A DNA stretch of 64,000 bases from Malus domestica (Eukaryota > Streptophyta > Magnoliopsida > Rosales > Rosaceae). The number at the start of each line of letters is the position of its first letter. Position 1 is the stretch's first letter. The stretch lies in the NCBI RefSeq assembly GCF_042453785.1, contig NC_091662.1, forward strand, positions 749,001-813,000, given 5' to 3'. The notes beneath the pieces were generated by a model. That model was not told where the DNA came from. It was given only the letters and a program-made list of their open reading frames with translations, and searched no databases. Position numbers and translations under genes: made by a program. Positions 1 through 11,800 of this stretch are shown here, piece by piece.

Positions 1-1
1 C

Positions 2-3000
2 CAATCCTCCGCCGCGCCCCAATCTTTCAACCGTCCGATCGATCTCAACGTCCTCGACGAAGAGGACAAGATCCTTTTTGCAGCTCCGCACTCTAATCCT
101 TCTGTTTCTCACCCGTCCAATTCCCAAACCCTAGCTCCCGCCGCCTCTGTTCCAACCAATTCCGCTAGAGATGCCGCTCCAGTTGGTGGGTCTAGGGTTT
201 TGGAGGCTAAAGATGTCGAATTGCCGAAAGTCAATTCCGTGGATTTGAACATTGGTGGTAAAGATTTGGATTCGATGGACAAGGATGTGAATTTCGACAT
301 CGAGGAGGTTAACAATGGAGCTGATGCTATGGGTTTGGGTCCAGTGATTCCCGGGCTTTCGGATACCTTTCCGGTGAATGATTCCGCAGCGAATTTCGGA
401 AACCCGGAAGTTACAAGAAGAGATGGTGAGAGAGGGGAAGATGACTGGGACAGCGACGATAGCGAGGACGATTTGCAGATAGTATTGAACGATAACAACC
501 ACGGGCCTATGGATATGGAGAGAGGTGGAATGGGCGGCGAAGATGACGATGACGATGACGGCCTCGTTATTGTGGCTGATAGTGAGCCGAACCAGCCAAT
601 GGACGACCAAGAGTGGGTGGAAGAGAGCGCACAGGCGGCGGAAGGTGAGAGGAAGGAGATGGCTGAAGCCGGGAAGACTGCTGGCGGCGTGGTTGTGCCC
701 CCAAAAGTTGGGTATAGCAGTCATGGGTATCATCCATTTCATTCTCAGTTTAAGGTTAGTTTAGTTTTGTTAATATGTTGATTAAAGTAGGGAACTTTTT
801 GTATTGGGGTCTTTGTAAAGTCCCCTTTTTTTATGATGAGAGATTAGAATTGTAACTTATGCTTTGTAATGATCTGTACAATGTGAATATATAGTTGATT
901 TACCAGTGAAGTGAAAATTTATAATTTGAATATGTTTTCAGAATTCTGGTATTTACTTCTACTTGAAAAATTGAGGAAGTCTCTGCAGTTGAGAGTAACT
1001 ACTCAAAACAGAACCAAATCTGTTCGATTTTCTCGGATTGTCTTTGTCGAAAGATTGAGTTTTAATTAGCTGGGTATTACCTTCTTGATGAATTAGCTGG
1101 GTATTATTTTCTACATAGGCTTAGCTGTGGGGGACAACTGCAGTGATACCCTCCTTTATAAATTAATTTTTCTTAGAAAAATCTTTAAACATGTTTACAT
1201 ATGTTCTTTTCGAGAAATATTGCTCCAAAAGGCAATTCATTGATGAACACTTTTTGTCTAACAAACCTTTGCAACTCCGATCCTCAGATTTCTTCACCAT
1301 TATCAATCTTTAACTGTCACGTGCGGCCGCTTTAATGCTGATATGAAGAATTTAGGTTCCACATGGTGGATTCAGTAGCGTTGTCTCGCTGAGGCACGTT
1401 AACTACAGAGTGGCCTGTGGCTCATTTATTACTGAGCTTAACGATTGAGGCATTACATTGATAGTTAACTAGGGAGACATCATTAACGGGTTTCTGAATT
1501 TTCGTAAGAAAATTTACTGTGAAATTCTTGCAATTTATGAGGTTTGTTTTATACCCTAAGAAAGCTAGACGTAGTATGCCTTATTGCTCTCTAATGTCTG
1601 GCCTTTGCAATCTTGCTTCAGTAAACGGTGCAGTTATTAGGCTATTTTGCACGTTATATATATTCTACGAACGAGTACATAGTGAAACCTTCCCATACAA
1701 AAGCACCTATTGCTTGAAACTCTGGACGATGCTAGCAGTCTTGTACACTGCATATTGTTCAGACCACGTTTAGTGAATAGTATTTTTTTCTAGAGTTGTT
1801 CTTTGAATGCATTCTTAGTGAATCTTCGTACTTCTTTTATTCTAGATGCCTTAAGAGTCAATTGTAGTGAATCTTCCAACCTGGAAACTGCTGGCTTTAC
1901 TGCTTTAATTTGTAGAACCCCAGCATGAATGCTTCCCATTCCTACTACTTTTTTCTTATAGACTAGCATATGTCATTTAGTGATTTTCTGTCTCATCTGC
2001 AACATAAGGAATAGTTTGCATGTTAGTAGTTTGTTAACGGTTTTAATGCTCTATTTCTATACCTTAAAATGGTTTCTTCTTATGCAGTATGTAAGACCTG
2101 GGGCTGTGCCAATGCCTGGACCACCTACATCTGGCCTTGGAGGAGTCCCACTCCCAGGTCAAGTTCGTCCACTTGTAAACTTGGGTCCTGGAGCTGGTCG
2201 AGGTAGAGGTGACTGGAGACCAACAGGAATGAAAAATGGCACTCCACTGCAGAAGAACTCTCATCCAGGCTTTGGTACACCTGGCTGGAGCAACAATATG
2301 GGTGGTCGCGGTTTCGGTGGTGGACTGGATTTCACACTTCCTTCACACAAGTAATCTTTTTCCTTTTTAAGTTATCAATATACATGGTGAACTGGCGTTG
2401 TTTTTTTACTTCTACGATAGTGCCATACTGTCGTGTTTCTTCATTATTTATGAGTTGCTAGGCAATGTAGTTTGCGTATGCTCTATAGCACTGACGTCAG
2501 GGTTCTATTAATTTAAGTGTCGTATTTAAGTGTAATCATTTGGTAACAGCCAAGTTGGTTTGTTTACTATTGTTTCCTGAATCTGCTTATGTATTTCAGG
2601 ACCATATTTGATGTTGTCATTGATGGTTTTGAGGAAAAACCTTGGAAGTATCCTGGTGTTGATACATCGGACTTTTTCAATTTTGGCTTAAATGAAGATA
2701 GCTGGAAAGATTATTGCAAACAGCTGGTAAGAATAAACCTTAAAGCTTTTTTGTCTGTTGTAAGTTTGGGAAGACTAAGTGTACCTATGTTTTAAATTCG
2801 CAGGAACAGCTTCGCTTGGAGTCCACCATGCAAAGTAAGATTCGTGTTTATGAAAGTGGACGAGCAGAACAGGTAATGAAGTGATTCTGTACCTCTAGAA
2901 AGTTTATTGGCTTTTTCAGTTTTTAATATTTATTCTTGTCAACCATATATTGGTAAAAAGTGAAAGTTTACGTTTGCCTTTTACTTTCTTCATCACAGGA

Positions 3001-6000
3001 GTATGATCCAGATCTGCCCCCAGAGCTTGCAGCAGCAACTGGTATTCATGATTTTCCTGCTGAAAATGTAAATCCTGGGAAGTCGGATGTTGTCCAAAGT
3101 GATTTAGCAAAAGGATCTGCTCGTCTGCGTCCTCCTATAGTACGTAAAACTGTTTTTTTTATTATACCTATAAATGATATCTTGCCTTTTATTTCTTGTT
3201 TTACATCCTCTTGATCTGTGCTTCTTTTACAATTTCCATATTAATGCTAGCTCTTGTTGACCTGACAAAAGGATATGTTAGTTTCCAAACTCATTGGCTA
3301 AATAAATTGCAATAAAAGTAAAGTTGGTTTCCCAGCTCAGTAATTAATTTAATTTCTTGCCAGCCAACTGGAAGAGCAATTCAGGTGGAAGGTGGTTTTG
3401 GTGAGCGTCTCCCCTCGATTGATACCCGACCACCTCGAGTTCGTGATTCAGATGCAATCATTGAGGTACTAATCAAAGCCATGCTGATCCTATTGTTGGG
3501 TGTTCTTATTGTGTTTTTGGATATGCAATATAAGTTAACTTCTTGCTATTCTGTAAACAGATTGTCTTGCAGGACTCTTTAGATGATGATTCCTCTGCAG
3601 GAAATGGTATCCCAGACGGAGCTGAAAATGATCGCCCAAGAGAGGGTTTTGGTAGAGGTGAAGGAGACCTCCCACAGGTTGAGAGCGAGTATTTTGATGG
3701 CTCTCCCCAGGCTTATAACGATCAAAAGGTTGGAAGAAAAATGCCTTTCCATGATAACATACCAGAAGAAGGAAACTTACCCTCCCCTCCTGAAGTGGCA
3801 GTCCCATATACTGGTTCTGGGGGTGAGACTCCTAGTTATCAGGAAAGGTAATAAGATATTTTTTTGGTTTGTCATGTTGAACATTAGCACCCGTATAGAA
3901 TTCTGCGATAGGATTATTTTTGAGAATAAGATGACCTTGCAACATACTGAATTACTGAATATTCTGGACCAGAGAATACCAATTCTGCCACCAACTATAA
4001 GAGCACCTATCACCTTTTATTGTAGTCACAAAATTAAAGTCTTTATAATCAATAGGACGTTCTCTCCGTTTGTAGTCAAATCTGGGACCCAAATAACAAT
4101 ATATTCTTGGAAATACATGGATGCACTACTTCATATTATAAGATTTTATGGGGTTGAGAGCCATACAACAAACTTGATTTTTAACAGCTTTCGAGTCCAA
4201 CTCCATGAATGCCTTTTAACTCTGTCCTTATGGATACAGGAAAACACAACGAAGAGCATGTGACAGATCTCCTCATGTGACTCCTAGTCGAAATATAGGG
4301 GATAAGAAATGCCTTGAAAATCAGAAGGAAGAATCGATTGAAAGCATGGATGGTAAACATAGTCCAGGGATATCATCACCCGTCACAAATAGAGCTGCCC
4401 GGGAGTCAAGTGCTGATTATAGAGATAGTGACCAAGATGAGCCTGTTCTGGCTGATGGAAGCTCTGAAATGGGAAAGGAGGAAACATCTACTGTTGCTGA
4501 AAATGATGCCTTGCAAGATGGGGCTCCAAAGCATAAACGATTAGTTTCAAGAGTTGAACAGTCTGCTGACGAAGAACTTGATGATGGTGAGGACTCAAAA
4601 GCTGCAAAAAGTAGTGACAACAGCAAAGCAAGATCAGGAAGCAGCAGGGATTATCCGAAGTGGAGGGATGGGGTTGAAGAGGAAGTCATTCAAGGACGTT
4701 CAACACATATGGGGGGCATCAAGAGGCACCTTGATGAAAATGAAAAGGGGTTCCAGAGGAAAAACCGTGATGGTAGACAGGAACCAGATAGAAGTCACAT
4801 GGTAGTTAAAGGGAGGGAGGGCTCTTATCCTTATAGGGACTGGGATCCTAGCTCTGCACATCAGTTGCAATTGAAAAATGATGGCCTTCATGGGCGAAAG
4901 GAGAGGGACAATCTTGATGTACCGTGGCAACGGAGAGAAAATGATCCTTGTAGCAGAAGGATCAGGCCTGAAGAAACAAGGAAGAGAGAACGTAGTGATG
5001 AAATGGGATCTAGGCACAGGAGTAAGGTTCGAGAAGGTGACAGGAACGACAAAGACGAACATCTGCAGTCAAGAAAACAAGTGGACAATGGTAGCTATAG
5101 GGTTTATCATGATAAGGATGTCGGTTCACGACCCAGGGAAAGGGAAGGTAGTTTGAAGGCCAGGTATGAACATGTGGAAGATTACCATGGCAAGAGAAGG
5201 AAAGATGAGGAATATATGAAGAGAGACCATATAGATAAAGAAGATTTTTTGCATGGGCACAGAGATAATAGCACTCGCAGAAAGCGTGAAAGGGATGAAA
5301 TTCTGGATCAGCGTAAGAGAGATGAGCAACAAAGAGTAAGAGAAAATCTTGATGATCTGCACCCTGCTAGGCACAAAGATGATGGCTGGTCACATAGGGA
5401 GAGAGGTGACAGGCAAAGAGAGAAGGAGGAGTGGCATAGGGTCAAACAATCCCAGGAGGAAAATATACCCAAGCGTGAAAGAGATGAAGGACGAGTTGCT
5501 ATAAGGGGTGGGCGTGGTGCAGAAGACAAAGCATGGGTAGGCCATACTAGGGCAAAGGATGAGAACAAGGGCGCTGATAAGGAGCACCAATATAAAGAGA
5601 CTGCAAGGCACAGTGAACCATCTAAAAGGAGGGATAGGGTTGAGGAAGAAAGCTCACATCGTAGGGGACGTGAAGATGTTCATGGACGTGGAAATCAAAT
5701 AAATAATGATGAGAAAAGATCCGGAAAGGAGAGATCAAGTACTCGTAATGAGCGTGCGGACAGCCAAAAGGTCCATGACAGAAAACATAAAGAAAATTCA
5801 AGGAAGAGTAAAGAATCTGAGATTGCTAATAACAGCACCACTTCCAAGAGACATCAAGAAGATCAAAGTGGTCATAATAAGGAGATGGTATGTTCTTGAC
5901 ATCAGTTCTCTTGGTCTGGTTTTTCCCTTTTAATTCCTGTATTGTTTATCTTCCCTTGAAAAATAATGTATATAGGGTGCAATGCAAGCTTGATTTTGAA

Positions 6001-7243
6001 GTTTTTGTCAAATCCCAATTCTTTTTCTTTGTTATACCTATAAAATTAAATAGATTTTTTATTCTGAGCATCTGCAAACTTTGACTTTCACTGGTTTGGT
6101 TCCTTTCTCTTTCATCTTTCTGGATTGTGGATTCATCTTTCCATTTCCTCTTTTCCTTGCAAGAGCTAAAATCAGAAGATTGTGTTCATATCTTCTTCTA
6201 TTAGTGGCAGCTTCTGTGGGCGGTATTTTCACACGAATAATGGGTATTGGCACGGTCAGGAATGATCGCATATTCAATGATTTGGTACACTTTGCTGAGA
6301 CCAGTAGTAATGTTTTATCTGTATTTGGGTTAGCCCCATGCTTTGAGGTTTGTGCTTCAATCAGTGTATGGTCGTCATCATATGGAGGAATATGGCTTAC
6401 ACGCATCATGCGGCATTCTGCAGTTAGATTAAAGCACTAACAAATAGCATGGCATTTGTAGTTATTAGTTGACAATTTATCTCTTAATCCTGGAATTTTG
6501 ATGCAGAATTGTTCTTGTTATTCGTCATCACTTTTTTGTCCTTTGTACTTGACCCTAGCTGATTAATGTAGAATGTTTCCTCTCTTTTGCCCCTCTAGGG
6601 CTTGAAAGGCACCCGTGTGCAAGGAACTGGTGAGGAAATCCCACCGCAGCGTCACTCTTCCAAAAGGCATAAGGAAGATGTTTCCTCTGATGATGAACAA
6701 CAGGATTTGAAAAGGGGGCGCTCCAAATTGGAGCGCTGGACAAGCCATAAGGAGAGGGATTTCAGTATCAACAGTAAATCATCTTTGAAGCTCAAAGAGC
6801 TTGATAGGATCAACAACCGAGGATCCTCAGATGCCAAGAAAGTTCCAGAGGAACTCAAAGAGCTTGATAGGATCAACAACAGAGGATCCGCAGATGCCAG
6901 TAAAGTTCGAGAGGAATCTTCCAAGCCAGTTGAGGCTGTTGATAATCAACATTCAATGGCCGAGGAGAAAGATGCCGGTGATCAGGAGGATATCAAGGAT
7001 GCAGACACAAAACCATTGGAGGAGCGACACCTGGACACAGTCGAGAAGTTGAAGAAAAGAAGTGAGCGTTTCAAGCGTCCGATGCCAAGTGAAAAAGAGC
7101 CAGCGGCAATCAAAAAGGTGGAGAGTGATGTGCCGCCTTCCACCATTAGCGAGACTCAGACTCAGACTCAGACTCAGACTCCTGTGGAGTCAGAGATCAA
7201 ACCAGAACGGCCAGCTAGGAAAAGAAGGTGGATCAGCAACTGA
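2..7243 (+). CDS. FIPS5: FIP1[V]-like pre-mRNA 3'-end processing factor (5' partial)
   Basis: Exons: <2-754, 2088-2350, 2600-2726, 2804-2872, 2999-3139, 3364-3465, 3561-3847, 4240-5887, 6599-7243. All borders are GT-AG and the phase closes, giving 1344 visible residues; the start codon lies left of the window. Fip1 is a subunit of the CPSF poly(A) machinery that bridges poly(A) polymerase and RNA in the nucleus. The diagnostic Fip1 motif (KPWKYPGVDTSDFFNFGL) spans exons 3-4. It follows an acidic N-terminal region (a DDDDDDD stretch near 540-560) and a Gly/Pro-rich segment (exon 2). The long exons 8-9 encode a highly charged Arg/Asp/Glu/Lys-rich tail, as in Arabidopsis FIP1[V] (At5g58040), the long plant-type Fip1. 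The tail contains a 21-residue tandem repeat and a Gln-Thr repeat. The protein ends RKRRWISN. The identification is firm; the missing N-terminus is probably short. Confidence 0.93.
6791..6916 (+). repeat. 63-bp in-frame tandem duplication in the FIPS5 last exon
   Basis: Two adjacent 63-bp units (6791-6853 and 6854-6916) each encode 21 residues beginning LKELDRINNRGS and ending EE. They differ at a few bases, so the duplication is not brand new. It lengthens the charged tail without changing frame. Confidence 0.9.
7151..7180 (+). repeat. Hexanucleotide microsatellite (gactca)n inside FIPS5
   Basis: About five copies of gactca encode a Gln-Thr repeat near the C-terminus. Six-base units change copy number without shifting frame, so length polymorphism here is expected. 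Confidence 0.85.
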
Positions 7244-8788
7244 ATCCGAAAATATGGAACTTAAGGTTAGCTGGCTGAATCTCTGTCGTTTGGGAGAAGT
7301 TATGCTGGGCCTAATTATAAAATTCAAACTTCCGGGCGGTGCAATCATTCAACTTGTTTTTGCAATCGTAGAATCCCATATACATCTGCTCTGCAGTAGT
7401 TACATAATTTTGTAACCATGCTCCATGCTGCCCCAGCATACTTATAATGTTTTCGTTTGTATATACTGGCGATTGTAACATTGAACTGGCCATTGATGGT
7501 GGCGCAGGATTGCTTTGAGCAACTATTTGTAATGTTGTTGCTCAGGTTTGATGTGGCATGCTTTGAGGGTCGTCTACCGGACCTGAAAATGCTGTTTATG
7601 GGATCTGTGTAGGAGCCGGGTGCCATCGGAAGCAATGCAAGAGTACTGGTGTAGCTTCACGGATGAAGATAACAAGATTGAAGAACCGATGAGCGAAAAG
7701 AGAAGGATTTCCACCATCGTTGGAGATGTTAGAACTTATATCTATATATACAGTAAATTGATTAGCGTATCTTGAATTCTTGATCGAGTTCTTATTTTTC
7801 ACCCATTTTTACTTTTCTTTTTGGTTTAAAGATAAGAAAACTGGTGGTAATTTTGGAATGAGTGTTAGAAAGATCGGATTACTAGAAAGTTGAATGTAAC
7901 AACACACAAATGGAATAGTTAACTGTTTTATTAGTTGTTCCATAAATCTCTTCATCTGTTCCAACTAACATATATATTGAAGATAACCGTAAGCGGGTTG
8001 CAGCTCAAGTAAATAAAATCATTTGCCTCTGCACCGAGATCTTGTGAATTTAGCTACTCTCGAAATTTTATTGTGACGACATTTCAAATTAATAATGGAG
8101 CGGAGAGTGGACTTTCATGTATTGCCTGCCCCTCAAGTACAAAAAACTTGAACAGAGTCAAGCTACAAAATTCCCCAAAGTATATTGACCCAACTTTACA
8201 ACAACCAAAAAGTAAATTCCTTTGTGCTACCTAAATTTCTAATCTAATAAATTACGGGAATGAAATTTAAATTTGAGTACAAAGAAAGAACATGTTATTC
8301 TAAGAACATATTACTTTCACGAACTTAATTAAGTTCGTATCTTAAAAATAAAAAAATTTGGTCACAAAACATCACGAAAGGCATGTATTATACGATTTGA
8401 TGCGGGCGTTGTACGATTTGATGGCAGGGTCCACCAAAGCATGATCCCCCGTTCAGATTGGAAATTCGAAAGCTTGAGGACGATGAATGATAATGATTAA
8501 TACCAGACGTGCTCAATATTGGACCAGCAATCGACAAACTCAAACAGTAGCATCTGCACGGCAGTCAGCACCCTCATCACACAATATTTTACTCTGCGTG
8601 TACACGCGGAGTAGAAGTATCTGACACTCCTAAACACCGTAAAATTTTTTATGCTGCAATTTATATAGCATGCTCTTATTTTTATTTTTACGTACATTTT
8701 TTTATTTTTGTATGGTAAAAATGGGTGGGTGGAGTCACCAGATAGACAAGCTGAGAGATATCAGTGATAGATGCAGTGAGATTTTGTG

Positions 8789-8834
<46 letters not shown>

Positions 8835-8838
8835 AACA
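7244..8838. other. FIPS5 3' UTR and intergenic DNA
   Basis: The first ~500 bases are probably the FIPS5 3' UTR. The rest is AT-rich with no convincing ORF. The last part should hold the promoter and CT-rich leader of the next gene; no clear TATA box was seen. Confidence 0.5.
8790..8833 (+). repeat. (CT)n microsatellite in a 5' leader
   Basis: An uninterrupted CT tract of about 44 bases ends six bases before the ATG at 8839. Pyrimidine tracts of this kind are common in plant 5' UTRs; similar tracts precede the DUF1068 gene and lie near 24.07 kb. Confidence 0.9.
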
Positions 8839-11800
8839 ATGGAGAAAAAACCCACTTGGGTTCTTACACTGGTGACGCAGGTGAGTCTGTGCTTTTGTCT
8901 CTACCTTGCTTTTCAGCTGGGTCAGCCTTGGAGCTCTGTCCGCCATGGCAGAAGTGAGAGAAGGCCGCTGGATCTTTACTTCATCAGTGTCGGAGGAGGA
9001 TTCCGGCCTCCCACCCGACAGACCCATCTTCTCAAGCAGGTCACTTTCTTACTTTGCTTATAGGAATTTCAACGCTCGTTGTTGGGAAATACGCATAAAT
9101 CGAACTTGTTACGAGTCGCATATAAAAATCAAAACTTTTTCGATAAAGGAGCACTAAAATGTGTTTTATTGATGTCCCTTCACTGGAAAATTGTCATTTT
9201 TTATTGAAGATTTTGTAAAAAGTTCGTATATTATAATTCGATTTCATTGGTCACAATTTTTGGAGTATATTTTTATGAGTTGAGATCTTCTGCACCAATT
9301 TTTGCATGTGACCTCTCTGTGTCTTTGTTAATTGAACTAAACATAATTAATGTTAATTTGACAATAATTAAAATAATAAAAAATCAACCAAATCCTCAGC
9401 CAATTAACAAAGGCGCAGAGGAGTTACAGGCAAAAATGGGTGCAGAAGATCTGCTCTCTATTTTTATAATGCAAGGATCTTTTTCTAATTGTTAGAAAAT
9501 ATGAGGATATTTGGAAGGAAATGAAACTTCCTAGCTCAATAGCTTGGTGTAAAACCGAACTCAGTGGTGTTTTATGATTCATACAATTAACCCCACATAG
9601 TAGGATAACACTTTATTGTTGTTATTGAATAGTTTGGCTAAGTATTGATGTATGTGATTCAAAACTGTGTTTGTTCAGCAACCAAAAGTAGAAGAATGTT
9701 TAATCTGTTTCTGTGGGAGTAGATACTATGTTGTTTTTCGTTTTACAGTAAATACTATGTTATTGTTTGCTGAGGAATCTTGTTTTCACCTTTCTCTTTG
9801 GTCTAATGCCACTATCCATCTGTCAAATGCTAGAAGCACATCTACTTGTTCATGTGTAGGCAGTGGCTTACCGGTTCTAATTTTTCGTTTGCTATGTGCC
9901 GATGGGGTCCAAGATTTAAGGCTTTCGGTAGAAATGAGTTGTCGGGTTTGGTTATTAGTATTAACCTTTTGTTTTGTGTTTCTTTAAGCGCAAAGAATAG
10001 GGGACTGATGGTGAAAAGAATTTAAGGCTTTCGGTAGAAATGAGTTGTCGGGTTTGATTCTTAGTATTAACCTTTGGTTTTGGTTTTGGTTTTGTGTTTA
10101 ATTGTGGTTCTTCCTGTTGGTGAAGATGGAGAAGGTGGCAAAGAAGTACAAGGCAGAGTTTGTGGTGGACGTTAGCGATCTTGGGGAAGATGATCCGCTC
10201 ATGCAGAATGTAAGGTTGTTTTTCTCTTCACATGACTTCTGTTCTGCAAAGCCTTTTTTCGGAATTATTGAAGTGTGAAACTGTTAACGTGAATGACAGA
10301 TCTCGTAGGAAACTGTTACACGAATGGATAAAGTTGATAGATTGACATCGTGTAGCGATTGATAAAATGGGTAAGAATTTGTTCCTTTCTTCGGCTTTAA
10401 CTGTTGCTAACAATGCTGGATATATTCGCTTTACAGGGCACCCTCCATTTCTCGACACTGAAAGTTCCCTGGTATGCTGTCCTCTAGGCAATACTTTTAC
10501 GTAATGCTGCTATTACTACATCTCAAATTCAGCTGTGCTGTTTGCACCATTGTTTTCAGTTTTCTGGTTAAATTGCACTTGCAGGTACACAACCAGAGTT
10601 TCGGAAGGAAAAGGAGGAGGTTACTTCCAGAAGAAGATTAAGTTACCTTACGAGAAAACCTTGGATGTCATTGTGGTGGATACTGGATTATTTCAGGTAT
10701 GTTCTAATTTGTTTTTCGATTTGATCTATGCGATCATGTTTCACTTTTAGCTTTCGATTGTTTGCCTGCCTAATAACTCACTAGGTCCTTTGATGTTGAA
10801 TTTTTTTAACGTGAAGAATTTGACCACGGGTTTCGGACAACCAATTCGGGTTCATGCCAGGGCGCTCAACCATGGAGGCAATCTATCTCTTACGAAGATT
10901 GATGGAAAGATATAGAGATGGGAAAAAGGATTTACACATGGTCTTTATAGATTTGGAAAAAGCGTATGATAGGGTCCCAAGAGACATTCTTTGGAGGATT
11001 TTAGAGAAGAAAGGAGTACGAGTAGCATATATCCAAGCTATAAAGGATATGTATGAAGGAGCAAAGACTGCCGTAAGAACTCATGAAGGACAAACCGAAA
11101 GCTTTCCCATAACTGTAGGATTACATCAAGGCTCATCCTTAAGTCCTTACCTTTTTGCGTTGGTAATGGATGAGTTAACAGGACATATTCAAGATGATAT
11201 TCCTTGGTGTATGCTTTTCGCAGACGATATAGTGTTGATAGATGAAACTCAGGAAGGGGTAAATGCAAAGCTTAACCTTTGGAGAGAAGTGTTGGAATCT
11301 AAAGGTCTTCGCCTAAGCCGATCAAAGACAGAATATATGGAGTGCAAGTTCAGTGCAAATGGAGGCCAAAACGAGTTAGGGGTGAGGATCGGAGATCAAG
11401 AAATACCAAAGAGCGACCGTTTTCGTTACCTAGGATCTATCTTGCAAAAGAACGGAGAATTAGATGGAGATCTCAACCATAGAATACAAGCTGGATGGAT
11501 GAAGTGGAAGAGTGCATCCGGCGTGTTGTGTGACCGCCGTATGCCACTGAAGCTCAAGGGAAAATTTTATAGGACGGCAATAAGGCCGGCGATGCTGTAT
11601 GGCACAGAATGTTGGGCGGTGAAACATCAACACGTATACAAAATGGGTGTAGCGGAGATGAGGATGCTTCGTTGGATGTGTGGGCACACGAGAAAGGATA
11701 AGATTAGGAATGAGGATATCCGGGGTAAAGTAGGAGTAGCCGAAATTGAAGGAAAGATGAGAGAAAATCGGTTACGATGGTTTGGACATGTGCAAAGAAG

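Noticed and set aside
3583-4263. 226-residue plus-strand frame overlapping FIPS5 exons 7-8
   Set aside because: It is out of frame with the Fip1 protein and runs through an intron; a shadow of the real coding region.
6081-6440. 119-residue frame inside FIPS5 intron 8
   Set aside because: No domain recognised, starts in intron sequence, and the flanking exons splice cleanly over it; treated as chance.
10813-10830. Left copy of the duplicated acceptor as the true start of exon 5
   Set aside because: Using it would read into LINE sequence and lose the conserved phosphoesterase-like C-terminal half; the right copy restores the family sequence.
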